Of a DNA stretch of 64,000 nt, positions 7,856 through 17,200 are shown piece after piece. Under the pieces are notes generated by a model that did no database searches, was not told the origin of the DNA, and worked only from the letters and a program-made list of their open reading frames with translations. Position 1 is the first letter of the stretch. The number at the start of each line of letters is the position of its first letter. The position numbers and the translations under genes are program-made. Source of the DNA: JBKEBX01 sp047974615 (GTDB lineage Bacteria; Bacillota; Clostridia; Lachnospirales; CAMZNU01); the NCBI GenBank assembly GCA_047974615.1, contig JBKECM010000082.1, forward strand, positions 1 through 64,000, in the 5' to 3' direction.

Positions 7856-8716
7856 GTGGTGTTTATTATTAATAAAGGAAATTCAAGTAAAATTTTTAGT
7901 ATGTTAGGTAAATTTGTTATATATTTTATCCTTATACTATGGGCTATTACTACTATTTATCCTTTCTTTTGGGTAATAAATAGCTCTTTTAAAACTTCAA
8001 ATGATATATTAAGTAATGCATTTAGTATCGCTAGTTCTTTTGATTTAACTAACTATACAAATGCTTTTAGTAAAGTTAATATTTTAAAGTCATATGGAAA
8101 CAGTCTTATTGTTTCTGGTAGTGTTACAGTTTGCGTTGTAATTCTTTCTACAATGGCTGCTTTTGTTATGACTAGATATAATTTTAAAGGTAAAAAGTTT
8201 GTAAATTTACTTTTTTTAGGAAGTCTTATGATTCCTGCTTTTTCTACTATTATTCCTGTATTTTCTATGGTAGCAAAATTTGATTTGATAAATAAGCATA
8301 TTGCTGTTATAGTGCCACAAATTGCAGGGAATTTATCCTTTGCAATTATTGTACTTATGGGTTATATGAGAACTTTACCTTTGGAACTTGAAGAAAGTGC
8401 TTTTTTAGAAGGGTGTGGGGTTTTTAAAACATACACTAAAATAATTGTGCCTTTATCTATTCCTACTATCGCTTCTGTTTCTGTTTTTACTTTTTTATGG
8501 TCATATAATGATTTATTTTTACAAATGATTATATTAAGAAAAAATGAAGTAATGCCAATTAGTGCTTTACTTAGAATGATAAGTTCACAGTTTGGTACAG
8601 ACTTTGGTCTAATGGCTGCTTCTGTAACGCTTGTTGTTGTACCTATACTTATAATTTATATTTTCTTACAAAAATATATTATTGAAGGTATGACTCATGG
8701 AGCTTTGAAAGGATAG
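7856..8716 (+). CDS. Sugar ABC transporter permease (MalG/LacG-type)
   Basis: 286 residues with six membrane spans and an EAA loop (EESAFLEGCGVFKTYTKIIVP, ~residues 180-200). It partners the preceding permease. The start is uncertain. The only standard start codons before the first membrane span are GTG 7856 and GTG 7859, but both lie inside the apparent Shine-Dalgarno GGGTGGTG (7854-7861). A start at an ATT codon (7865 or 7868), just past that SD, is spatially better, and the next ATG (M16, 7901) has no RBS. The reading frame itself is secure. The gene is followed after 5 nt by the GH3 enzyme. Confidence 0.9.
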   Translation: MVFIINKGNSSKIFSMLGKFVIYFILILWAITTIYPFFWVINSSFKTSNDILSNAFSIASSFDLTNYTNAFSKVNILKSYGNSLIVSGSVTVCVVILSTMAAFVMTRYNFKGKKFVNLLFLGSLMIPAFSTIIPVFSMVAKFDLINKHIAVIVPQIAGNLSFAIIVLMGYMRTLPLELEESAFLEGCGVFKTYTKIIVPLSIPTIASVSVFTFLWSYNDLFLQMIILRKNEVMPISALLRMISSQFGTDFGLMAASVTLVVVPILIIYIFLQKYIIEGMTHGALKG

Positions 8717-8721
8717 AAAAT

Positions 8722-10200
8722 ATGGATAATGAACTTAAAATTAAAATAGGTCAAATGTTTATGTGTGGATTTAATTCACATTATATAAATGAGCATATAT
8801 CTAGTTTAGTAGACCAATATTATTTAGGCAATATAATACTTTTTTCAAGAAACTTAAATGATGAAAAACAAGTTTTAAAACTTAATGAAAGTTTAAAAAC
8901 TTTAATATATACTAAAACTAATATTTATCCTTTCATCTCTATAGATGAAGAAGGTGGTACAGTTTCACGATTACGTAAGGTTTATGGTGAGTTTTTAGGT
9001 CATTATGCTATTGGTGCTTTATATGATAAAGATATAGCCTATAATATTGCTGCTGATGTAGGGCATAGATTATACAATTTAGGTGTTAACTTAAATCTTG
9101 CACCTGTAGCTGATATTAATTCTAATCCAGAAAATATTGGTATAGGAATACGTTCTTTTGGTGAAAACAGTGAAAAAGTAAAGGATATGGCTTTTTCTAC
9201 AATTAAAGGTTATGAAAGTAGTAACATTATACCTACTTTAAAGCATTTTCCGGGTCTTGGTGATTTATCTGTTGATTCTCATCACGATTTACCTGTTTTG
9301 AATAAATCATTAGATGAGCTTAAAAAACAAGAGATTTTGCCATTTAAATATGCTATAGATAATGATTTAAAATCAATTATGGTTTCTCATGTAATTGTAA
9401 AGGAACTTGATGAAAATTATCCTGCTTCTATGTCGAAAGCAGTTATTACAAACCTTTTAAGAAAGGATTTAGGTTATGAAAATTTAGTTATTACAGACTG
9501 TTATGAGATGGGTGCTATACAAAAAAACTATGGTATAGGTGAGGCAGTTGTAATAGGTATTAATGCCGGAGTTGATATTTTCGATATTTCACATACTATT
9601 GAAGAACAAGTTAAGGCTTTTGAAAGTGTATACAAAGCAGTAGAAGACGGTGTTATAAGCGAAGAAAGAATAAATGAGTCTTATTATAGAATAATTAAGA
9701 TGAAAAATTCAATTTCAAAGGATACTAATAAACCAACGAAAATCGATTTTGAAGATATATACTTAAAAGTGCTACAAAAAAATAATTTTAATAAATTAAA
9801 TCTTGATAAAAATAAGACTATAGCACTAGGTGTTAAGCAATTTGTAAGTAATCCTGCAGAAGATGAAATACTTAATCCGATAAACATTTCAGATATTTTT
9901 GAAAAGGTTACAAATATAAAGACTATAGGGTTTGAAAAAGATATTGAAGATAAGGATATTTTGGAGCTAATTCATAAAACTAAAGATTATAATAATATTT
10001 TGCTTTTTGTGGGTGATATGGATATTTATAAACAACAACATAAAATATATGAAATGCTTAAAAGTAAAAATATTTATTTGTTTGATATGCGTTTAAATGT
10101 AGCAAAGTTACCTTTTTCACCTATAACATATTTTAGTGCATATACATACACAAATAAAAGCGTAGAAATTTTATGTAAATATATTAAAGATTTTATTTAG
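8722..10200 (+). CDS. nagZ: Glycoside hydrolase family 3, NagZ-type beta-N-acetylglucosaminidase (or phosphorylase)
   Basis: 492 residues with no signal peptide, hence cytoplasmic. The TIM-barrel shows the NagZ hallmarks: the substrate loop KHFPGLGD (174-181), the Asp-His dyad DSH (D185, H187) in DSHHDLP, and the nucleophile D259 in VITDCYEMGA. The dyad on a flexible loop is specific to the NagZ subgroup. A C-terminal domain of ~150 residues (~340-492) is poorly conserved. It should cleave GlcNAc from imported chitobiose-like or muropeptide sugars. Some bacterial enzymes of this subgroup work as phosphorylases giving GlcNAc-1-P, and this operon has no obvious GlcNAc kinase. The RBS AAAGGA (8707-8712) lies inside the end of the preceding permease gene. 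Confidence 0.9.
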   Translation: MDNELKIKIGQMFMCGFNSHYINEHISSLVDQYYLGNIILFSRNLNDEKQVLKLNESLKTLIYTKTNIYPFISIDEEGGTVSRLRKVYGEFLGHYAIGALYDKDIAYNIAADVGHRLYNLGVNLNLAPVADINSNPENIGIGIRSFGENSEKVKDMAFSTIKGYESSNIIPTLKHFPGLGDLSVDSHHDLPVLNKSLDELKKQEILPFKYAIDNDLKSIMVSHVIVKELDENYPASMSKAVITNLLRKDLGYENLVITDCYEMGAIQKNYGIGEAVVIGINAGVDIFDISHTIEEQVKAFESVYKAVEDGVISEERINESYYRIIKMKNSISKDTNKPTKIDFEDIYLKVLQKNNFNKLNLDKNKTIALGVKQFVSNPAEDEILNPINISDIFEKVTNIKTIGFEKDIEDKDILELIHKTKDYNNILLFVGDMDIYKQQHKIYEMLKSKNIYLFDMRLNVAKLPFSPITYFSAYTYTNKSVEILCKYIKDFI

Positions 10201-10310
10201 AATATTATAAAGTAGTGGGTATTTTATAGAAAATATAATTTAAGTTAGTATTTAACTACAATATTTTAGAGCTTTATTTTTTGTTAATATTTTAAAGAAG
10301 TAGGTGGCTT

Positions 10311-11453
10311 ATGAAAGCAATTATAAATGGCGAAGTTTTAATTGACGGTAAATTTTTGGATAACAAAATTATCATTTTTGAAGAAAAGATTGTAGAAATA
10401 GTTAGTGAAGATGAGTTTGAAAAATTTTCATATGATATTACTGAAGTTATTGATGCTAAAGGCAATTATGTTCTACCTGGGTTTATTGACCAACATATAC
10501 ACGGCTTTATGGGTTATGATGTTATGGATTGTGATATAAATTCTATGATAAATCTTAGAAAAACACTTTTAAGTAATGGTGTAACTTCTTTTTTACCAAC
10601 AACTGTTACTGCATCACTTGATAAGTTAAATGAAGTCTGTGAGGTTGTGCGTAAAGCTAAAAATATTAAAAATAGTGGAGCAAAAATTTTAGGTTTGCAT
10701 CTTGAAGGTCCATTTATAAACCCAAGTAAAAAAGGGGCTCAAAATGAAGAATTTATTGTAAATGCTAACTATGATTTTTTACAAAAAAATGAAGATTTAT
10801 TAAGTATTGTTACAATCGCACCTGAGATGGAAAATTCTATTGAAATTATTAAAGAATTTAAAGACAAAATTAATTTTCAAATAGGTCATACAAATGCTAC
10901 ATATAAAGAAAGTATTTTGGCACTTGAGGCAGGTGCTACAGGTTTTACACATACTTTTAATGCTATGACACCTATACATCATAGAGATTTAGGTGCGGTG
11001 GGTGCTTGTATGTTAAGTGAAAGCTATGCAGAAATTATATGTGACAATATACATTTGGATAAAGAATTATATAACTTTTTACTTAAAAATAAAGGGAATA
11101 GGAAACTTTTACTTATCACTGATTGTATTAATGCCGGCGGTTTATCTGACGGAAAATATGATTTAGGTGGACTTGATGTTTATCTTAAAGATAATGCTTG
11201 TAGACTTCATGACGGAGTTCTTGCTGGTAGTGTTTTAAAATTAAATGATGGACTTAAAAATTTTTATGAAAATAGCAACATAAGCTTAGAAAATGCAATA
11301 AAAACTGTTACTGAAAATCAAGCAAAATATTTACATAAAGAGTTTGAGATTGGTAAGGTTGAAATTGGTTTTTATAGTGATTTAACTATTATGGATAAAA
11401 ATTTTAATATACAAAAAACTTTTGTTATGGGAGAATGTGAATATGAAGTTTGA
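10311..11453 (+). CDS. nagA: N-acetylglucosamine-6-phosphate deacetylase
   Basis: 380 residues, normal for NagA. It hydrolyses GlcNAc-6-P to GlcN-6-P and acetate. Amidohydrolase motifs: H62-x-H64 in DQHIHG, metal ligand E132 in LHLEGPF, H193 (IGHTNA), H214 (FTHTFNAM) and catalytic D271 in ITDCINAGG. The start ATG follows GTAGGTGG. A 110-nt spacer after the GH3 gene contains no clear terminator, only a weak inverted repeat (AGTTA/TAACT, 10243-10257). Its end overlaps nagB by 11 nt, so the two are translationally coupled. Confidence 0.96.
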   Translation: MKAIINGEVLIDGKFLDNKIIIFEEKIVEIVSEDEFEKFSYDITEVIDAKGNYVLPGFIDQHIHGFMGYDVMDCDINSMINLRKTLLSNGVTSFLPTTVTASLDKLNEVCEVVRKAKNIKNSGAKILGLHLEGPFINPSKKGAQNEEFIVNANYDFLQKNEDLLSIVTIAPEMENSIEIIKEFKDKINFQIGHTNATYKESILALEAGATGFTHTFNAMTPIHHRDLGAVGACMLSESYAEIICDNIHLDKELYNFLLKNKGNRKLLLITDCINAGGLSDGKYDLGGLDVYLKDNACRLHDGVLAGSVLKLNDGLKNFYENSNISLENAIKTVTENQAKYLHKEFEIGKVEIGFYSDLTIMDKNFNIQKTFVMGECEYEV

Positions 11454-12207
11454 TTATAAAGGTATGCAAATATTTATTAAAGATGACTATGAGGCTGTAA
11501 GTAAAAAAGCGGCACAACTTATTGGTGCACAAGTAACTTTAAATCCTAAAAGTATACTTGGTCTTGCTACTGGTTCAAGTCCAGAAGGTATGTATAAAAA
11601 TTTAGTTGAAATGTATAAAAATGATATTATCGATTTTAGTGATGTTGTAACATTTAATCTTGATGAATATTTAAGCCTTCCACCAAATAATGAGCAGAGT
11701 TACGCCTACTATATGAATAAACATTTGTTTAATCATATAAATATAAGTCGTCAAAATATTTATATACCTTCTGGTATAGATAAAAATATTGAAAAAACAT
11801 GTAGCGACTATGACAAATCTATTTTTGAGTATAAAAAAATAGATTTACAAATACTTGGTATCGGTACAAATGGACATATTGGGTTTAACGAGCCTGATGT
11901 ACACTTTGAGGCAGGAACACACTTAGTTAATCTTGACCAAAAAACTATAGAGGCTAATTCAAGATTTTTTGATGATATTAACGATGTGCCAAAGCAAGCT
12001 ATAAGTATGGGTATTCGCAATATAATGCAGTCAAAAAAAGTTGTACTTATTGCCACTGGTGAAAGTAAAATTGAAGCTATTAATAAAATGTTGTTTGAGG
12101 AAATTACACCAAATTTACCTGCATCAATACTTCAAGTACACAACGATTTTACTCTTATTGTTGATAAGGTAATAGGTGACAGCATTAAAGGAAAGTTATT
12201 TTGGTAG
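11443..12207 (+). CDS. nagB: Glucosamine-6-phosphate deaminase
   Basis: 254 residues. It converts GlcN-6-P to fructose-6-P and ammonia, the last step to glycolysis. Motifs: phosphate-binding LGLATGSSPEGMY, the catalytic region FNLDEYL, and GIGTNGHIGFNEP carrying the ring-opening His. I choose ATG 11443 because GGGAG (11429-11433) precedes it by 9 nt; the frame is open upstream to TTG 11422 without an RBS. The gene overlaps the last 11 nt of nagA. A second NagB-like gene starts at 63888. Confidence 0.96.
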   Translation: MKFDYKGMQIFIKDDYEAVSKKAAQLIGAQVTLNPKSILGLATGSSPEGMYKNLVEMYKNDIIDFSDVVTFNLDEYLSLPPNNEQSYAYYMNKHLFNHINISRQNIYIPSGIDKNIEKTCSDYDKSIFEYKKIDLQILGIGTNGHIGFNEPDVHFEAGTHLVNLDQKTIEANSRFFDDINDVPKQAISMGIRNIMQSKKVVLIATGESKIEAINKMLFEEITPNLPASILQVHNDFTLIVDKVIGDSIKGKLFW

Positions 12208-12273
12208 ATTTTTTACTAAATATATTTGTAAAGTGTAGTTTTATACAAAATTTCATTTAACCTTTAAAAAGTG

Positions 12274-12302
12274 TTTACTTTTAATTTGCATTGTGTTAAT
12301 AT
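12274..12302 (+). promoter_or_regulatory. Probable promoter of the purine operon leader
   Basis: TTTACT (12274-12279), N17, TAATAT (12297-12302). An alternative, TTGCAT (12286-12291), N16, TATATT (12308-12313), overlaps it. Either gives a leader starting near 12310-12320, 65-75 nt before the riboswitch aptamer. An imperfect hairpin (12325-12352) lies between. Confidence 0.5.
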
Positions 12303-12358
12303 TATTATATATTAATTTAATAGAACAGAAATAGATTTAATCTATTCTGTAAAAAGTC

Positions 12359-12375
12359 ATTTTGCAACGTTGCCA
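12359..12375 (-). repeat. Solo R1 terminal repeat next to the riboswitch
   Basis: ATTTTGCAACGTTGCCA is the exact 17-nt inverse of the left terminal repeat of the R1 element at 57767. It ends 8 nt before riboswitch stem P1. No second end is seen close by. Confidence 0.55.
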
Positions 12376-12383
12376 TCTGACTT

Positions 12384-12454
12384 TGGTTTATATATGTACT
12401 TTAATATGGAAAGTATGTTTCTACCCCGTACCGTAAATTTGGGACTATAGACCA
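12384..12454 (+). promoter_or_regulatory. Guanine (purine) riboswitch aptamer
   Basis: This has the full purine-aptamer signature. P1 is TGGTTTATA (12384-12392) pairing with TATAGACCA (12446-12454). P2 is TACTTT/AAAGTA around loop AATATGG. The core GTTTCTACC is at 12417-12425, loop ACCGTAAAT at about 12430, and the closing GGGACTA follows. The discriminator base is C (12445, in GACTA), which specifies guanine/hypoxanthine; adenine riboswitches have U there. It sits in the leader of the purE-fhs operon, so it should lower expression when guanine is plentiful. The segment 12472-12484 repeats the 5' strand of P1 (12 of 13 nt) and can replace it. Confidence 0.95.
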
Positions 12455-12513
12455 CATTATGCCACTTTATATGGTTTATTTATGTGTGTCGTAGATTCTT
12501 TTTGGAGGATTTT

Positions 12514-12618
12514 ATGAAGTTAAGTAAGCTTAAGCAATGTAAAATACGTAAAAGTGAAGCTGACTTTTTTTTAGTGGGAGAAGTATATAAAAAATTTAAT
12601 ATAATTTTAAGGCAATAA
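12514..12618 (+). CDS. 34-residue leader ORF between guanine riboswitch and attenuator
   Basis: A short ORF encoding a Lys-rich 34-residue peptide (starts MKLSKLKQCKIRKSEADFF, ends IILRQ). It has a near-ideal RBS, GGAGG at 12504-12508, 5 nt before ATG. No family is recognised. Its stop codon TAA (12616-12618) lies inside the left arm of the terminator (12609-12621). A ribosome finishing this ORF would therefore cover that arm and stop the terminator from folding. This suggests a leader peptide whose translation, under riboswitch control, sets readthrough into purE. Coding is supported by RBS and placement only, not by homology. Confidence 0.62.
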   Translation: MKLSKLKQCKIRKSEADFFLVGEVYKKFNIILRQ

Positions 12619-12643
12619 AACTTTGTGTTTTATTGCCTTTTTT
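12609..12643 (+). terminator. Intrinsic terminator/attenuator before purE
   Basis: Perfect 13-bp stem AAGGCAATAAAAC / GTTTTATTGCCTT with loop TTTGT and six T (12638-12643). It lies between the leader ORF and purE. No convincing promoter follows before purE, so purE expression appears to need readthrough. Confidence 0.93.
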
Positions 12644-12706
12644 AATGTAAAAAGTGTAAAAATCTTTAGATACTAAAAGATTATAAAATATTTTTTTGGA
12701 GGATTT

Positions 12707-13201
12707 ATGAAAGTTGCGATTGTTATGGGTTCTATAAGTGATTATGAAGTTTTAAAAGGTGCTGAATTGATATTAGATAAGTTTAGTATTCCTTACGAAA
12801 CAAGCATTGTTTCGGCACATCGAACGCCAGAAAATATGGTGGAGTTTGCTAAAAATGCAAAGAAAGTTGGCTATAATGTTATAATTGCCGGTGCTGGTGG
12901 TGCTGCACATTTACCCGGTATGATTGCTGCACTTACAACTTTACCCGTAATAGGTGTTCCTGTTAAGCTTTCTTCATTAGAAGGTATAGACTCCCTTTTA
13001 TCTATTGTACAAATGCCAAAGGGTGTACCTGTTGCTACTGTTGGTATAAATCGTAGCGATAATGCAGGTCTACTTGCTACTAAGATTTTAGCTATTGCAA
13101 ATTGTGATATAGATAAAAAGCTAGTAGATTTTATGGAAGAACAAAAGGATAATGTTGCAAAGATGAATGATGATTTAATTACAACAAAGAGAGGTAATTA
13201 A
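12707..13201 (+). CDS. purE: N5-carboxyaminoimidazole ribonucleotide mutase, class I PurE
   Basis: 164 residues. It converts N5-CAIR (made by PurK next door) to CAIR. Family motifs are VMGSISDYEVLKGAELIL (start of the fold), SAHRTPENM and AGAGGAAHLPGMIAA. The RBS is GGAGG (12699-12703). It is the first gene of the purine operon after the attenuator, followed 1 nt later by purK. Confidence 0.97.
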   Translation: MKVAIVMGSISDYEVLKGAELILDKFSIPYETSIVSAHRTPENMVEFAKNAKKVGYNVIIAGAGGAAHLPGMIAALTTLPVIGVPVKLSSLEGIDSLLSIVQMPKGVPVATVGINRSDNAGLLATKILAIANCDIDKKLVDFMEEQKDNVAKMNDDLITTKRGN

Positions 13202-13202
13202 T

Positions 13203-14279
13203 TTGAAAAAAGTCGGTATAATCGGTGCAGGGCAATTAGGTTTTTATTTAGGACTTGCGGCACATAAAATGGGATTTGAACCTTACTTTTTAGATAGTAA
13301 TATAAATTCACCAGCTAGATATATTACAAATAATTTTATTTGTGCTGATTTTGATAATGAAGAAAAAGTTTTAGAACTTGTAAATGAATGTGATGTTTTA
13401 ACTTATGAGTTTGAAAATGTAGATTTAGAAGTTATTAAAAAATTTTCGGAAACTAAAAAAATACCTCAAGGTCATAAGCCACTTGAAATAAGTAATGATA
13501 GACTTGTAGAAAAAAATACAGCTAAAGAACTAGATATACTTACACCAAAATTTTATCCTGTTAATTGTTATGATGAGCTTCTTGAAGGTGTACAAGTAGT
13601 AGGTTTTCCTTGTATTTTGAAAACAAGACGTTTTGGATATGATGGCAAAGGGCAATATTATTTAAATAATATTGATGATGCAAAAGATATTGTTTTTGAC
13701 ACAAAATTTATACTTGAAGAAGTAATAGCTTTTGATTATGAAATAAGTGTTATTGGTGTAAGAAGCATTAATTGCGAAACAGTTTTATACGAACCGTTTT
13801 TAAACGTACATAAAAATGGAATACTTCATATGACATATACAAAGCATGGAGTAAGTGACGTTTTAGTAAGCTATGCTAAAGAAATATGTTTAAAATTTCT
13901 TGTTGGTAAAAACTTATATGGTATTTTATGTTGTGAACTATTTGTAAAAGGTGATAAAGTTTATTTTAACGAGCTTGCACCTCGACCTCATAACTCGGGT
14001 CATATTACTATGGATAGCCATAAAACTTCTCAATATGAAAACCATTTAAGAGCTATTTTAGGGTTGCCACTTGGCTCTGTTGAAATATTAAAAAATGGTT
14101 GTATGGTTAATATATTAGGTGAAAATTATGAATGTATAGATAATTTTTTTGACAAAGACACTTATATATATGATTATAAAAAAGGTGAAGCGAAAGAAAA
14201 AAGAAAAATGGGTCATATATCCTATTTAGGTGATGATATTTTAGGCTTTGAAAAAAAGGTTAAGGAGTTATTAAGATGA
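13203..14279 (+). CDS. purK: 5-(carboxyamino)imidazole ribonucleotide synthase
   Basis: 358 residues, ATP-grasp fold. It uses ATP and bicarbonate to make N5-CAIR from AIR. The N-terminal GIIGAGQLGFYLGLAAHKMG, the central ATP-grasp stretch CILKTRRFGYDGKGQYYL and the metal-binding FNELAPRPHNSGH are typical. The start is TTG (13203), preceded by GAGAGG; an upstream ATG is not available in this frame. The end overlaps purL by 4 nt (ATGA), indicating translational coupling. Confidence 0.96.
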   Translation: MKKVGIIGAGQLGFYLGLAAHKMGFEPYFLDSNINSPARYITNNFICADFDNEEKVLELVNECDVLTYEFENVDLEVIKKFSETKKIPQGHKPLEISNDRLVEKNTAKELDILTPKFYPVNCYDELLEGVQVVGFPCILKTRRFGYDGKGQYYLNNIDDAKDIVFDTKFILEEVIAFDYEISVIGVRSINCETVLYEPFLNVHKNGILHMTYTKHGVSDVLVSYAKEICLKFLVGKNLYGILCCELFVKGDKVYFNELAPRPHNSGHITMDSHKTSQYENHLRAILGLPLGSVEILKNGCMVNILGENYECIDNFFDKDTYIYDYKKGEAKEKRKMGHISYLGDDILGFEKKVKELLR

Positions 14280-17200
14280 ACAGAAGAATTTTTGTAAGAA
14301 AAAAAGAAGGTTTTAGAACAGTTGAAAATAGTTTTCTAAATGACTTTACTACAAACTTAAAAATTAATACTTTAAAAACTTTAGAATACTATGTTGTTTA
14401 TGATATTTTGAACCTTGATGAGGAAACTTTTAATAAAAGCAAAAAACTTATTTTTAGTGAAGTTAACGTTGATGAAGTATATGAAAATGTAGATTTTAAA
14501 AATAAAAGTTATTTTTCTGTTACTCCATTACCTGAGCAGTTTAATCAAAGAGCTAGTTCTGCTGTTGAATGTATAAAACTTTTAAATGAAAAGGCAACAC
14601 CATCTGTGACATCAAGTGAACTTTTCATCTTTAACGATATATCTGAAAATGAGTTAAATAAAATTAAAAAATATTATATAAATGATATTGAAAGCAAGGA
14701 AAAAGATTTTAATATTTTTGAAGAAAAGGCAAAAGACATTACAATTACAGAAGATATTATTGAAGGTTTTATAAATTTAGATAAGGAAGAGGTTATAGCT
14801 TCTGCAAAGGAATTAGGACTTGCTTTTGATAAAGATAATTTGACTTATGTACAAGAATATTTTAAAAGCATAAAAAGAAATCCAACTATGGCAGAAGTTA
14901 AGGTTATTGATACATATTGGTCTGATCACTGTAGACACTCCACTTTTAATACGCCTTTAGTTAATATTACTTTTGATGATGAAAAAATAGAAGAGACTTT
15001 TAATGAATATTTACAAATAAGAGGCAATAAAGAAAAACCTATTACTCTTATGGATATGGGTACTGCTTTTGGTAAATATGCTAGAAAAAATGGTTTTCTA
15101 AATGATTTGGAAGATACAGATGAAAACAATGCTTGTAGCATTGAAGTTGAAATAGAAGTAGATGGTAAAAAAGAAGTTTGGCTACACCAGTTCAAAAATG
15201 AAACTCATAATCACCCTACAGAAATTGAACCTTTTGGTGGTGCAGCTACTTGTTTAGGTGGTGCTATACGTGATCCACTAAGTGGACGTGCTTTTGTTTT
15301 TCAAGGTATGAGAGTATCCGGTGGTGGTGATATAAACAATCCTTTAGATGAAACTTTAAAGGGTAAGCTACCACAAAGATTAATATCTAAAAAGTCTGCA
15401 CAAGGTTTTAGTAGTTATGGTAATCAAATAGGTCTTGCCACTACATATATTGACGAATTGACACACCCAAGTTATGTTGCGAAAAGACTTGAGGCTGGTG
15501 CTGTTGTAGGTGCTGTCAAAAAAGAAAACGTTTTGCGTGAGCAACCTGTAAAAGGTGATATTGTTGTTTTACTTGGTGGTAAAACAGGAAAAGATGGTAT
15601 AGGCGGTGCAACTGGAAGCTCTAAAACTTTAGATGAAAGCTCTATAAAAAATTTAGGTGGAGAAGTTCAAAAGGGCAATGCCATTGAAGAACGCAAGCTA
15701 CAACGACTATTTAGAAATGAAAAATTTTCTAAAGTAGTTAAAAAATCAAATGATTTTGGTGCAGGTGGTGTTTCTGTTGCTATAGGTGAGCTATCTACGT
15801 CTATTCAAATATATTTAGATAGAATAAAACTTAAAGATACTTCTTTAAAGCCATATGAAATAGCAATTTCTGAATCTCAAGAAAGAATGGCTGTTGTTAT
15901 TGAAAGTACATATTTTGATTTAGTAAAAAAATTAGCTGAAGAAGAAAATCTTGAAGCTACATATGTTGCTGATATTACTGATAACAATAGACTTGTTATG
16001 TTATATAACGATTTAACTATCGTTGATATAGATAGTGACTTTTTAGAAACAAATGGTGTATTAAATGAACAAAAGGTTGTTGTAAAAAGTAGCGAGGTTA
16101 AAAATAACTTTTTTGATAGAGATATAAATGGTTCTAGTCTTAAAGAAAAGTTTGTAAATAATCTAAAAACACATAATGTTGCATCGAAGCAAGGTATGGA
16201 AGATTTATTTGACTTTAGCGTTTTAGGAACGACTATACTTGCACCATATGGCGGTAGATATCAACTTACAAAGTCACAATCTAGTGTACAAAAGTTTCCT
16301 GTTGAAGGATATACTGATGCTGTATCTGCTATTGCTGTAGGATTTAACCCTTATTTATCCGAAAAAAATGCTTACTTAGGTAGTATGTATGGTAGTATTG
16401 AAGCTTTATCGAAACTTGTGGCTAATGGTGTTGACTATAAAAAAATAAGATTTAGCTTACAAGAATATTTTGAACGCTTAGGTACAAATGAAGAAAAATG
16501 GGGTAAAGTGGTTTCTGCTCTTATGGGTACATTTGAAGTGCAAAAGTCTTTTAAATTACCTGCGATAGGTGGTAAAGACTCAATGAGTGGTACTTTTGAA
16601 GATATAAATGTTGTACCAACTCTATTATCTTTTGCCTTTACAAATGAAATAGGCGAAAATATAATTTCCAACGAATTTAAAAAGGTAGATAACTATATAT
16701 ACCTACTTAAGCATATGTACAATGAAGATTTTACATTTAACTATGACAACTTAAAGTTAAACTATGATAATTTACTTAAAAATATGCGTTGCAAAAAAGT
16801 TGTGTCCTCTTATGCAATTTCCCATGGTGGTTTAGGTGAGGCTTTATGTAAAATGAGTTTTGGTAATAAACTTGGTTTTGAAGTTGAAACAAAGGAAAAT
16901 CTTTTTAACTTAATGTATGGTAGCTTTGTAATTGAAAGTACAGAAGAACTTGAGTTTGAAAACCTTGAATATTTAGGAAAAGTTTCAAAAAATATAAATG
17001 TTAATGGTGTTGCCTTTGATATTAATGATTTAATAAATGCATATAAAGGCGTAAATATAGAAATTTATCCTATGAATAATCTTGTAAAGCAAGAAGAAAT
17101 TATAATAAATGAAAATTTTGTTGAAAATAAGCCGAAGTATAAAGAAAATGTGGAGGAGGTAAAAGTTTTTTTACCTGTTTTCCCCGGTACAAACTCTGAA

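Noticed and set aside
10243..10257. Second operator for the amino-sugar ROK regulator before nagA
   Set aside because: It shares only the GTTAGTA half-site; the other half does not match, and the arms are just 5 bp.
12384..12454. Adenine or 2'-deoxyguanosine riboswitch
   Set aside because: The discriminator base is C and the GTTTCTACC core is unchanged, which fits guanine/hypoxanthine.
12644..12706. Separate promoter for purE after the attenuator
   Set aside because: A TATAAA is present, but no -35 hexamer at proper spacing was found.
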